Shown: positions 34,951 to 43,929 of the stretch, piece after piece
Layout: each line of letters begins with the position of its first letter
Numbering within the stretch: the stretch's first letter is position 1
Source: JADLBR01 sp964651705
GTDB taxonomy: Bacteria; Verrucomicrobiota; Verrucomicrobiia; JADLBR01
Direction of reading: 5' to 3'
Length of the DNA: 64,000 nucleotides
Assembly (NCBI GenBank): GCA_964651705.1
Contig: CAZYWZ010000020.1
Span: 1 to 64,000, forward strand
Made by a program: the position numbers and the translations under genes
The notes under the pieces: model-generated
Seen by the model: the letters and a program-made list of their open reading frames with translations, nothing else
What the model was told of the DNA's origin: nothing
The model's database searches: none

Positions 34951-35378
34951 GCCTCCTGCTTCTCGACACCGGGCCGATCGTGGCGCTCCTCGACCGACGC
35001 GACACCCACCACAAGTGGGTGTCGAAGCGATTTGGCGATGCTGTCGGGCGGTTCCTCACAACGGGCCCCGTCGTGACCGAGGCCGCGTTCTTCTTGCAGG
35101 ATGTCAGAGATGGCATGGCGCGCCTGTTCGACCTGCTCGCAAGTCCGGGAATCGAGATCTGCGACAGCTTCAGGTCATCCAGACTCCGGGCCGCAGCGGC
35201 ACTCATGCAGCGATACGCGGATACGCCGATGGATTTCGCCGACGCCACGCTCGTCGTTCTCGCGGACGAACTGGAAGTGAACCGGGTCATCACCCTCGAT
35301 GAGCGGGGCTTCCGGACCTACCGCCACGGCCGGGGGCGGGCCTTCCAGTTGGTCCTGCAAGACGGGGAGGGAGCATGA
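34947..35378 (+). CDS. PIN-domain ribonuclease toxin (VapC-like)
   Basis: 143 residues. PIN acidic site: Asp7 in LLLLDTGPIV, Glu45 in VVTEAAF, Asp96/Asp99 in MDFADATLV and Asp118 in TLDERGF. It is an RNA endonuclease that blocks translation when the antitoxin is lost. The pair sits between the receiver-DUF3800 gene and the second receiver gene, and could serve as an addiction module holding the island. Confidence 0.88.
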   Translation: MSLLLLDTGPIVALLDRRDTHHKWVSKRFGDAVGRFLTTGPVVTEAAFFLQDVRDGMARLFDLLASPGIEICDSFRSSRLRAAAALMQRYADTPMDFADATLVVLADELEVNRVITLDERGFRTYRHGRGRAFQLVLQDGEGA

Positions 35379-35397
35379 TTGCCTCGCGCGAGACCTG

Positions 35398-36153
35398 ATG
35401 TGTCATTCTTCCTCCATTCCCGTATCATGGCTTTCCCATCCGCCACAGACCCTGGTGGTCGGTGAAGGGCCGTATGCCCGGGCGCTGAGGCTGGTTCTTG
35501 GAGCCGCCATCATTGGAGCGGATGATCTTTCCGTTGGTATCCGCGAACCGGAAGAGGGCGGTTCGCCGCTCGTTCTTCGCGATCTTGAGCGTGTCTTGAT
35601 CGTGGCGGCCGCCTCCCAGTCCGCCGCAGATCTCGTGAGTTGCCACGACGCGCTCTGGCGATGGATCAAAGAGCTGAGCCCGGCGGGAGAGCAGCACGAG
35701 GGCGCCATTCTCTTCGCGCTTCCGCACTCTTCAGGCAACGCTTTCGCTGAATCGCTCGCGGTGGGCCTGGGCATTGAGAAACTCGAACCCGAGGAGGGGT
35801 TGGCGGTCGCCCGAATGGGGGATTCTCTGGAATCCCTATGCCGAGTGCTGTCGGCGATACGCCCCTGCGATTTGCCTCCGCTTCGCGCCCGGCAGGCGGG
35901 GAACGCTCGGCACACGGCGATCCGGCAATTGATCGAGGCCGCCACAGTAGAGGATCTTGATCAGGCGGCACGAAATGCCGCCGAGTGCTTCTCGGGACAG
36001 GAATACCATTTCGACCTGTTCTGCCGCCCGCCGAGCCATCGAAACGGCAATCAGCTTCGGCAATGGCTCCGCACCTCCGTGACCGCAGGGGTCACGCCAG
36101 AATCGGCGGAGACTGCACGAAACAACCTCGCGGAATGGATCAGAACTGAATAG
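35398..36153 (+). CDS. Hypothetical protein between toxin and receiver gene
   Basis: 251 residues from ATG 35398. It has an alpha/beta pattern at the N-terminus (TLVVGEGPYARALRLVLGAAII, then LERVLIVAAASQ, GAILFALPHSS) that could be a Rossmann-like or degenerate receiver fold. I see no catalytic motif. It is 99 bp upstream of the receiver gene and 19 bp after the VapC stop. Confidence 0.55.
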   Translation: MCHSSSIPVSWLSHPPQTLVVGEGPYARALRLVLGAAIIGADDLSVGIREPEEGGSPLVLRDLERVLIVAAASQSAADLVSCHDALWRWIKELSPAGEQHEGAILFALPHSSGNAFAESLAVGLGIEKLEPEEGLAVARMGDSLESLCRVLSAIRPCDLPPLRARQAGNARHTAIRQLIEAATVEDLDQAARNAAECFSGQEYHFDLFCRPPSHRNGNQLRQWLRTSVTAGVTPESAETARNNLAEWIRTE

Positions 36154-36252
36154 GATGAAATCTCGTGCAAAGCACGCCAACGACGCGAAGCAATGGAATC
36201 CTGTATTCTCCTTTGCGTTCTCCGCGAGCTTCGCGCGGACCCGCTCTTACCG

Positions 36253-37542
36253 ATGCCCTCGCTTCGCATATTGATCGTTGAAGACGATCCGGCGCTCCTC
36301 CAAGTCTTGGAAGGAGCCTATCGGAGTGTCTTCCAGCGTCACGGTTATGAGCCTGCCATCGAGGCGGCCGAGACGGTTGCCGATGCGCGTCAGAAAGCGA
36401 AAGCTGCAAGGGGAAACGCCTACGATTTCGTCTCTCTCGACGTCAACCTCGGTGACAAAAACCTCACCGGGTTGGATGTGCTCGATACCCTGAAGCGATT
36501 CCGTTCAGCATGGATGGTTGCGCTCCTGACCGGCGTCGAAACGGATGCCGGCCTCGACAAGGCGGTCGGCAAGGCAAAAGGGGACGACCTTCGCCGCAGT
36601 TTGCGCCGGGACGCTTTCGCGCGGTTTCCCGCAGAGCGCCTGATCGTGGTTGAAAAACCTTCGCCATCTCTGCCTGAGAGTGAAGCTGCCAAGCTGCTCG
36701 CCAACCGGATCGAGCAGATCGCGCTGGTCTTCGAGGAGGTAGGACGGATGCGCTACGTCTTCCGACCGATTGAGGTGACCAGCCTCGAGCGGATTCCCCG
36801 AGCCAAAGCCAGTAAGAGTCCACGAAAATTTATCGAAACGTCCGCCCTGCACTGGCAGATCCGGTTCGATTGCGGGGAGATTCGGACACTGCCGAACCTG
36901 TCCGGGTTCAGGACCCTCCACTACCTGCTATCGCGCGACCGGAACACTTCGGTGACCCCCGAGGAAGCCCTCGCCATCGAGCCAAAAACGGAGAAGAGTG
37001 CCCCGTCTCCAGGACGGGGGGAAGATCCCGTCGCTGCCTATTTCGGCGCTCAAGGAATCGCCTGGGAGGGATTGTCTCAGGCGGAGCAGGACAAGCTGAT
37101 CCGAGCGGCGCTCTCCTTGAAATTCAATCGATACCGGGAGCTGCGCGAACTCCAGGACCAGGAGGATCTGTCCACCGCCGAGGAGTCGGAGCTTGGGCGC
37201 ATCATGCGAGAACTCGGCCCACTGGCGGATGCCGCTGAGACCGCCTACCAGCGCATGAAACCGGATGCACGCAGCCCCGCGGTGCCCAGCGATATCGCTC
37301 CCGCCAGTCTCGCGCAAAACGACCTTCACGTCGGCGGGGCCAGCTACGACAAACTTGGCGCGGATCGCAAAGGCAAGGACTCGCCCGCCGCCGCCCTCTT
37401 CCGCGCCCGAATGAAACGCGTCAAGGACTGCCTCCGCGAAAATGGCTTCGCCGACATGGCCCAGCACCTCGAAGACTACGTCATGTCCACAGGCGCCAAT
37501 TGGAGCTACAACCCGCCCGAAGGAGTCGAGTGGACCGTATAA
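36253..37542 (+). CDS. Response regulator with unrecognised C-terminal region
   Basis: 429 residues from ATG 36253, chosen because LRILIVEDDPALL then starts the receiver domain. Receiver residues: acidic pair at about 10-11, acceptor Asp63 in VSLDVNLGD, Thr in LLTGVETD and Lys in VVEKPSP. All are intact. The C-terminal 290 residues contain a helical segment rich in Glu/Leu (about residues 270-320) and no DNA-binding motif I recognise. No histidine kinase gene is apparent nearby, so the phosphodonor is unknown. Confidence 0.75.
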   Translation: MPSLRILIVEDDPALLQVLEGAYRSVFQRHGYEPAIEAAETVADARQKAKAARGNAYDFVSLDVNLGDKNLTGLDVLDTLKRFRSAWMVALLTGVETDAGLDKAVGKAKGDDLRRSLRRDAFARFPAERLIVVEKPSPSLPESEAAKLLANRIEQIALVFEEVGRMRYVFRPIEVTSLERIPRAKASKSPRKFIETSALHWQIRFDCGEIRTLPNLSGFRTLHYLLSRDRNTSVTPEEALAIEPKTEKSAPSPGRGEDPVAAYFGAQGIAWEGLSQAEQDKLIRAALSLKFNRYRELRELQDQEDLSTAEESELGRIMRELGPLADAAETAYQRMKPDARSPAVPSDIAPASLAQNDLHVGGASYDKLGADRKGKDSPAAALFRARMKRVKDCLRENGFADMAQHLEDYVMSTGANWSYNPPEGVEWTV

Positions 37543-37705
37543 TCCACCAGCAGGCGCGAAAACAAGATTTCGTGGTTTCAGAAAGGAGCGGTGGACGAAC
37601 GCGCTCCCTGAGGTTCCTTCAGAATTCGCAGTGCATCACATGCTCACGGTATCCGAGCAACTCAACACTTCTCCAGAACAATTCACTACCCGTGGGCGTT
37701 AGTTG

Positions 37706-38650
37706 ATGGACGAATTTCCAGTTGGCGTGCGTCGCGTTCTTGGCGGGTGTGAGATCTGCCTGCGCGCCATCCCATCAGATGAATTCATCGATCCATTTTG
37801 CGACGCAACCGTCATGCGCCACGAGGCGAGGTCGCCTGGCCGCTTGCAAATGATGACAAATGAGCAGTTGATGGACTTCGCGGCGGCACGGGTAACCCCG
37901 GCTCCGGCCGGCATGCTCTTTCACACAGCACGCTGCGGTTCGACGCTCGTCGCCAACGCCCTGAAGTGTGTCAAGGATGTTTTGGTTTACTCTGAGCCCT
38001 CATTCCTCAACGGGCTATTATATCCTCCATTGAAGTGGAAACGTAGCGAGACCGTTGGGCTGCTTCGCGTGTTTTGCAAGATGCTGGCATCGCATGCGAA
38101 AAAGTCTATCGTGCTTAAAATGCGAAGCTGGAACACCATTTTCATAGAATACTTCATCGCCGCCTTCCCCGAAACTCCCTGGCTCTTCCTCGCCCGCGAA
38201 CCCATTGAAGTCGCTGTATCGGTCCTCAGAAAACCGCCCACGTGGCTTCGCTCCTATGGAACGAAGGGCAACCCCTTTCTGGCCTTCACGGACAACGCTC
38301 AGTCCTGCAGGGAGGAATACATTGCACAAATCCTCCGACGTTTCCTTGATACCGTCACTTCGTTGCGCTCGGGTCGCGGCATTGCGGTCGATTATAGCGA
38401 CCTGCCCGAGGCCATTACCACTCGCATATTGGACCATTTTGCCATCTCTCCCTCAGTCGCCGAAGCGATGTCGATGGAAACCACATTTCAATGGTATTCA
38501 AAAGCATTCCCGGCGGAGATGCGGTCTTTCAGGCCGGATGGTCCAGCGAAACGCGCTGCCGCCTCTTCAAATTTGGTAGAGGCTTTAAGCCGACTCACAC
38601 AACCCAGCTACCAAAGTCTGTTGTTATCATCCCTCCGACATCAATCATGA
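37706..38650 (+). CDS. Sulfotransferase-family protein
   Basis: 314 residues from ATG 37706. The 5'-phosphosulfate loop FHTARCGSTLVANAL (about residues 72-87) and the 3'-phosphate motif region FLAREPIEVAVSVLRKP match PAPS-dependent sulfotransferases (P-loop-like fold). The acceptor is unknown. It overlaps the AdoMet synthetase gene by 4 bp (ATGA) and is the first gene of a three-gene operon. Confidence 0.75.
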   Translation: MDEFPVGVRRVLGGCEICLRAIPSDEFIDPFCDATVMRHEARSPGRLQMMTNEQLMDFAAARVTPAPAGMLFHTARCGSTLVANALKCVKDVLVYSEPSFLNGLLYPPLKWKRSETVGLLRVFCKMLASHAKKSIVLKMRSWNTIFIEYFIAAFPETPWLFLAREPIEVAVSVLRKPPTWLRSYGTKGNPFLAFTDNAQSCREEYIAQILRRFLDTVTSLRSGRGIAVDYSDLPEAITTRILDHFAISPSVAEAMSMETTFQWYSKAFPAEMRSFRPDGPAKRAAASSNLVEALSRLTQPSYQSLLLSSLRHQS

Positions 38651-39894
38651 AAGCGATTACATATAGCCGTGTGGAGCACGTATCTCCAGCGAATCTCCCG
38701 GTCGAAATCGTCGAGCGCAAGGGCGCCGGGCATCCCGACACACTATCCGACGCCTTGGCCGAACATTTGTCGTTGGCCTACTCAAACTACTGCCTTGAAC
38801 ATTTCGGGGCGATTTTGCGGCATCAATTCGACAAGACCGCGATCATGTGCGGTCGCGCGCGTGTGGCTTTCGGAGGCGGCGAGATCCTCGATCCCATTCG
38901 AATTCTCTTGAACGGGCGCGCTTCTGGCAGGCTGGGGGATTGCGAGATTCCGCTGCGAGAGATCCTTATCGCAGCGACGCAGGAGTTTTTCCGCCTTCGC
39001 TTCCCGATGCTCAACCCAATGAACGATCTACGAATCCTCTTCGAAGTGCGCAGCGGCAACAACTGCACGACGGGCGGCATCCATGGCGATGGCACAGCCG
39101 CCGAGGCGCCCATCCATTTCAGGTTCAATCCCAGAACCTTAGCGGATCTTCCGGAGACGCGCAGACTGGAGGCAAACGACACATCGTTGGCTTGCGGCTG
39201 GGGACCCTACACGGACCTAGAGCGAACGGTTCTCGCCATAGACAGCGAACTAACCTCGGACGCAGGAAGGAAGCTTCGTCCGTGGCTGGGAAGCGACATC
39301 AAGATCCTGGCCTCGCGTCACGTATCCACAGTGTCGTGTGTGATCGCGGTCCCGATTCTGTCATCTTTTACTCCAACCCCTGAAATCTACTTCGAGCGTG
39401 TGGCCGAATTGAAGGATGCGGTCCGTGCACTGTGGGAAAGATCATGTGGTCTCACTCTGAAGGAATTGGTCGTCAATTCTGGAGATGACCTAGCGGCAAG
39501 GAAACTCTATATGAATTTCACAGGATCCTCGATCGAGTCGGGTGATGAGGGCATGGTCGGCCGGGGCAACCGGATCGGCGGTCTGATCGCTCCGTTTCGC
39601 CCCACCACGATGGAGGGCATCGGCGGGAAAAATCCACGATACCACGTTGGCAAAGTATATTCAGCGGCGGCCTGGGACATCTCTATGAGGATTTCATCCA
39701 ACCTGGGCCTCGGGAATAATGTTCTACTGATCAATAGAATGGCCGAACCTCTCGACACGCCATGGCGCGCCTTTTTAGAGACGGAGTCGGACGATCTGGA
39801 TCAAAACGCGGCAAATGCGGTGTTCGAGCAAGTTCTTTCCGATCTTCCCGGGGTCACGAATCGGATTTTGAAGCGCGCATATCCCTTTTTCTAA
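38647..39894 (+). CDS. Archaeal-type S-adenosylmethionine synthetase
   Basis: 415 residues. The N-terminus PVEIVERKGAGHPDTLSDALAE is diagnostic of the archaeal-type AdoMet synthetase family, with GGIHGDGTAAEAPIHFRF and late GDEGMVGRGNRIGG and GGKNPRYHVGKVY. The enzyme makes S-adenosylmethionine from ATP and methionine. It is unusual next to a sulfotransferase and an HprK-like kinase, and it would be a second AdoMet synthetase if the genome has the bacterial MetK. The stop overlaps the next ATG (TAATG). Confidence 0.9.
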   Translation: MKAITYSRVEHVSPANLPVEIVERKGAGHPDTLSDALAEHLSLAYSNYCLEHFGAILRHQFDKTAIMCGRARVAFGGGEILDPIRILLNGRASGRLGDCEIPLREILIAATQEFFRLRFPMLNPMNDLRILFEVRSGNNCTTGGIHGDGTAAEAPIHFRFNPRTLADLPETRRLEANDTSLACGWGPYTDLERTVLAIDSELTSDAGRKLRPWLGSDIKILASRHVSTVSCVIAVPILSSFTPTPEIYFERVAELKDAVRALWERSCGLTLKELVVNSGDDLAARKLYMNFTGSSIESGDEGMVGRGNRIGGLIAPFRPTTMEGIGGKNPRYHVGKVYSAAAWDISMRISSNLGLGNNVLLINRMAEPLDTPWRAFLETESDDLDQNAANAVFEQVLSDLPGVTNRILKRAYPFF

Positions 39895-41114
39895 TGTCCG
39901 ACTCCCCTCAGAGCGCCTTGAGCATTTGCAGGGATGGCGCGGTCGTTAATGTCTTTTGCGACCCAGGCACTGGAGAGTGGCTCCGGGACCGGATTAGGAT
40001 TTACTTTGATGTTCGGGAGCCTGCCAAAGGCTGCGATTTGTGGATGATTCATGATAGTCGCCGGAATGCCCCGGATGGCAAGTGGAGGCCTTATCAACGG
40101 GCTGGCTCGAATGGCGAATATTGCAGGTTCCTTGTAGACATGGATCGACGCTGGTTGGTTGTGGAGCACGACGACCCAAGTTGGCGACGCATTTTCATCC
40201 TTCGGATGGTCAGAAACATCATCCGCTGGGAACTCTTTAGCCGGGGTGCCGTTTTCCTTCACGCATCCTGCGTCGAAAGAGATGGGATCGGCGTGGCGCT
40301 CGCGGGCGGAAGCCGGAGCGGAAAGAGCACCACGGTATCCAGCCTCATCGAATCGCGTGAATGGGGCTATGTGACAGATGACGACCTGTGTGTCCTGCCA
40401 GATCCGGAGGGAAAGCTAATTGCATCTGGATGGCCCGGCTGCCTACGTATGCGGCGGCGAATGGCGCTGAATTTTCCGATCCTGAGGGATTCCATCGGCG
40501 GCTTCGGTCACCCGGCAAACTCATTAGAGGGTGCGCTCCCACCGGATATCGGTCTAGTCAGAGTGTTCCCAGAGGAGCTCTCCCGGGCTTATGGCTGTCG
40601 GCAGGCGTCCGCGGCGGAACTGGGGCTTGCCATTTGGCTAGATTGGGGGAATTCGATTCGCGCCACAAAGATTGGCAAAGATAGGGCACTGGATCTATTT
40701 TTGTCGTCTTGGGACATCTTGCCAGAGCGAAAACCTGGGGTACGCCCCGATCCGAAAGGCGGTAGCCAACAAGATTGGTCCCGACTTGTTTTCGATCCGT
40801 TCCTGCTCGCTGCCTATGGTATCCCGGACCTGGCGCGCCATCACGCTTTGATTGAGCGAATGGCCCGTGAAATCGAATGCGTTGAGCTTACCCATGCCGG
40901 CTTATCCACAGATTTAATAACCAGAATTAAATCTTTGGTTGGATCGACACGAGCCAGCCCCTCGAGAGTCTCCAAAGGGGGATCGGCGCTGGCCCCAGTG
41001 CGCCTTTTTGATGTCACATCGCGATTGATTGGGTCCACAACAATTCCGCCGGAGCGCGTTTTAATGGACGGCACAACCTATCGCAACAAGGAATCCAGCC
41101 CATCCTCGGGATGA
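39894..41114 (+). CDS. HprK-related kinase/P-loop protein
   Basis: 406 residues, start overlapping the AdoMet synthetase stop. The C-terminal half has FLHASCVERDG and Walker A ALAGGSRSGKSTTVSSLI (about residues 140-155), plus YVTDDDLCVLPD, as in HPr-kinase-like (HprK-related) proteins. Such kinases occur in modification clusters for peptides and glycans rather than in sugar regulation. It converges with the receiver-HD gene and their 3' ends overlap by 37 bp. Confidence 0.7.
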   Translation: MSDSPQSALSICRDGAVVNVFCDPGTGEWLRDRIRIYFDVREPAKGCDLWMIHDSRRNAPDGKWRPYQRAGSNGEYCRFLVDMDRRWLVVEHDDPSWRRIFILRMVRNIIRWELFSRGAVFLHASCVERDGIGVALAGGSRSGKSTTVSSLIESREWGYVTDDDLCVLPDPEGKLIASGWPGCLRMRRRMALNFPILRDSIGGFGHPANSLEGALPPDIGLVRVFPEELSRAYGCRQASAAELGLAIWLDWGNSIRATKIGKDRALDLFLSSWDILPERKPGVRPDPKGGSQQDWSRLVFDPFLLAAYGIPDLARHHALIERMAREIECVELTHAGLSTDLITRIKSLVGSTRASPSRVSKGGSALAPVRLFDVTSRLIGSTTIPPERVLMDGTTYRNKESSPSSG

Positions 41115-43825
41115 AAGAGAATGGAGAGCATCTTCTCCTGATGGGAGGCCCAATCCTGGGGATCGGGCTTGTCCCTCCAAAACCTGCCTAGGGAAATAAA
41201 GTTTTCGAGCTCGCATTGGAAGATTGCGCGATATTCTGAAAGGATCTCCCCCGCGACGGAAAGAGCAGTGAGCGAGGCTATCTGAATCTTGCTTGCCCGG
41301 GATTTCTCGGCGTCGCTGAAATCCAAGAAGCTCGCCGTCGCGCGTTCGGGCTTATCCCAGAAGGCTTCAAGCCAATCATCGATTGCCTTGTGGCACTTTT
41401 CCGGACTGTCGATGTCTTCATCTTTGGCAACTTTCCCCCAAGGATCGGAAATCCACGCTTCCAGTTGCTGGAAAGCCGCCAGATCACCGGCCTTCTTCTC
41501 CTTGGCTGCCCACACTTCTCTCACGACTTCTAGCGCAGGAGCGGGAACATTCGTTTCCATGCTTACCCGGCCGCCTTCGATCCGGACATGGCGAATCACT
41601 TGCCGCTTGAGCGTTTCCCGCCGGTCGAATCGGGAGAGTATTCCGATTCGGCATAGAAACCGGGCGGGGTTGCGGCTTTGGTCCACGTCGATGGCATCGA
41701 CAAAACGAAAGACAGCACAATGCTTGCGCACCCGTTCGAGCCGTCCATTGCCGATTATGCCAAGCAACTCTGTGAGGGTCCGATCGACCTCGGGCGGGGA
41801 GTAAAACCGACGGTGCAAGTGACGTGACAATTTATCTCCGCTCAGTTTCAGTGCGGCTCCGGCTTTTTTCGTGTATGTCTCGTCGAACCTGTGGTTCCAA
41901 GTCTTACTCTTTCTCTCAATGTCAAGTGGCAGCAGGCGGGAGTGGTGCCCGGTGATGAGCGCGACCGCGGCGTGAACGTAAGGTGAGCGATCTTTCCACA
42001 TTCGCTTCCGAGACTGATGGCACCCCTCTTCGTCAGGCCAGTGCCAATCCGTATTCTTTTCCGCGTCTGCAGGGGGTTCTTTGGCGAGCAGCACCATGCC
42101 CCGCACGGCGTGCAATGCACGAACGAGAGCAAGCTCACGCTCGAGTGTTCGACGACTGCAGCCGGAAATGGCTTTCGAGGCTCTGCGGACCAACTTCTCC
42201 CATTGGGGTTCGTGCGGGCCGTTCAGTCGCAACATGCCGAACTCATGAAGGAACACCGCTAGATACAGAGCGAGAATCTCTTCCTCTCGATCGACCGGAT
42301 CCTGGGAGAAGAAATCAGGCAGGGCCGAGAGGTGTCGTAGCGTGTCGCCGAGATGCTCGACGAGCTTGAACAGGTGGCGTCCGCCATGATCTGTGAAGGT
42401 TCGGAAGTAGTTGTCATCCAGCGCGTGAAAGCTGTCCATCTGTTTGCTGCAATACTCCGCCATTCGAAGGGCTGCCTTGCGATTCGCCCTGTCGCATAGC
42501 GAGTGATCGAAGAAATGCCCTGGAAGCGGGTAATGCCGCTTCGCGTTGCCCTCAGTCAGGCGTGAACGAATCATTTTCGTGATTGCATCCAGCGTCGCGG
42601 TCTTTTTGAATAGAAATCCATGGGCAAGTTGCGCCTCGGCGGGAAGCTCGGGGGCGCGGGAACTGGTCCAGACGATGATCGGCACGTTCACGGAGTGGCG
42701 CCGCACCTCCTCCAGTAGTGTGATGCCTTTCAATGGATAGGGCAGGTTGACGTCCAGAAGGACGGCATCTTGGTCGGTGATCTGCGGGAGGACGACGGAT
42801 GCCGCGAGTTGCTCCGCGTTCTTCTTGTCTGTCTGAACTCTCGCCTCCGCAAGGTCGGCCTCTCCGCCGGTGCGGAAGGTGAATTCTGCCGGAAGCGCAG
42901 ATAAGGCGGCTGCCGCCAGATCGGTTTGAACCTTCTGGAAAACCGGCCGCCACGCTTCGGCATGGTCATCAATCACCAGAATCTTGTAAGGCCAGTTCTG
43001 CTTGGATTCGGGGGCTGGAATCGGATTCGCTTCGCCCGTTGTGGTCGAGGCGGTTGATGACTCCGCACCGGCAAGCACCCGGCACTCGGTCAGTATGTCC
43101 ATCAACCGACTCAAGTCGGCATCGTGCCCCTTCGACTGCCAGCTGCCGACATCGGTCGGCAGTCGGGCGAACGCGGCGGACAGCTCTGCGGATAACCACC
43201 ACTCTGGATCGCGCTTGTCCACCACCTCATTCTTGAACTTGGCTAGCAGATTCTTTGCGTTGCTTGTCCAGGCGTTCAGGGTTTGAAAGTCAACACCGGC
43301 CTCCAGCAGGAGCCGCCACGGTGCCAGAACCTGATTTGTGATGTCGCGCGTGGCTCCATGGCTGAAATTCCTGATGTTGTGGTAAAGCGCGGCGGCGAAG
43401 GTCATCTCGCGAACCATGTGCATCGTGGAGATCGAGGCGGGACGCTTGGCGAATTCGGAGACCGATTGGAGGATTCTGGCTAGCAGACAGTTGGGTGTCG
43501 CCGAATCCACCACTTTGAATCCGGCATTGAAGGCCGCTTGCAGGCGGGGGGCGAGCTTCTCGAAAATCGGGGGCTTGGGGGTCACCACCACCAGCCCGAC
43601 GCAGGCCGGGTGTTGCTTAAGGATCGCGATGCTTTTGTCGGCCCAATCCGCGCCATCGGCATCCGTAGCGATCGCGACCCCGACGACAGGGCCAGCGCCC
43701 AGTTTCCCGTTCGTTAGCGCATCGCCCAAGATTGTCGTCAGGGCGACACGGATTGGTCCGACTGACTGGGCGATGGCGATCAAAGGCGAAGGCATGGCGA
43801 TGGCTATGCGGTACTGGCGTGACAT
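41078..43825 (-). CDS. Receiver domain fused to HD-like hydrolase domain
   Basis: 915 residues from ATG 43825 (GTG 43828 also possible). Residues about 1-200 are an unrecognised alpha/beta/helical domain. A receiver domain spans about 282-420 (YKILVIDDHAEAW, acceptor Asp in VLLDVNLP near 358, VWTSS, FLFKKT). An HD-like domain follows at about 475-640 (FTDHGGRHLFKLVEHLGD, FLHEFGML, ITGHHSRLLP). The usual HD pair is HE here, so metal chemistry may differ. The beginning of its receiver resembles that of the DUF3800 fusion (IDDxAExW). It is divergent from the RNA polymerase gene with 104 bp between starts. Confidence 0.7.
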   Translation of the reverse strand: MSRQYRIAIAMPSPLIAIAQSVGPIRVALTTILGDALTNGKLGAGPVVGVAIATDADGADWADKSIAILKQHPACVGLVVVTPKPPIFEKLAPRLQAAFNAGFKVVDSATPNCLLARILQSVSEFAKRPASISTMHMVREMTFAAALYHNIRNFSHGATRDITNQVLAPWRLLLEAGVDFQTLNAWTSNAKNLLAKFKNEVVDKRDPEWWLSAELSAAFARLPTDVGSWQSKGHDADLSRLMDILTECRVLAGAESSTASTTTGEANPIPAPESKQNWPYKILVIDDHAEAWRPVFQKVQTDLAAAALSALPAEFTFRTGGEADLAEARVQTDKKNAEQLAASVVLPQITDQDAVLLDVNLPYPLKGITLLEEVRRHSVNVPIIVWTSSRAPELPAEAQLAHGFLFKKTATLDAITKMIRSRLTEGNAKRHYPLPGHFFDHSLCDRANRKAALRMAEYCSKQMDSFHALDDNYFRTFTDHGGRHLFKLVEHLGDTLRHLSALPDFFSQDPVDREEEILALYLAVFLHEFGMLRLNGPHEPQWEKLVRRASKAISGCSRRTLERELALVRALHAVRGMVLLAKEPPADAEKNTDWHWPDEEGCHQSRKRMWKDRSPYVHAAVALITGHHSRLLPLDIERKSKTWNHRFDETYTKKAGAALKLSGDKLSRHLHRRFYSPPEVDRTLTELLGIIGNGRLERVRKHCAVFRFVDAIDVDQSRNPARFLCRIGILSRFDRRETLKRQVIRHVRIEGGRVSMETNVPAPALEVVREVWAAKEKKAGDLAAFQQLEAWISDPWGKVAKDEDIDSPEKCHKAIDDWLEAFWDKPERATASFLDFSDAEKSRASKIQIASLTALSVAGEILSEYRAIFQCELENFISLGRFWRDKPDPQDWASHQEKMLSILFHPEDGLDSLLR

Positions 43826-43929
43826 CACTGGTCACACGCGTTCGCTGCGCCCCTGAGATTGTCAGGAACTGGCCGGCTGGCAAGTCGTGTTGTGAGTTGC
43901 TTTGACACGTCAACCAGAGAGGAGGCAGA

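Noticed and set aside
43866..43890. TGGCAAG...TTGTG resembling a sigma-54 -24/-12 promoter before the polymerase gene
   Set aside because: Spacing is one base too long and the GC of the -12 element is absent, so I do not call it a promoter.
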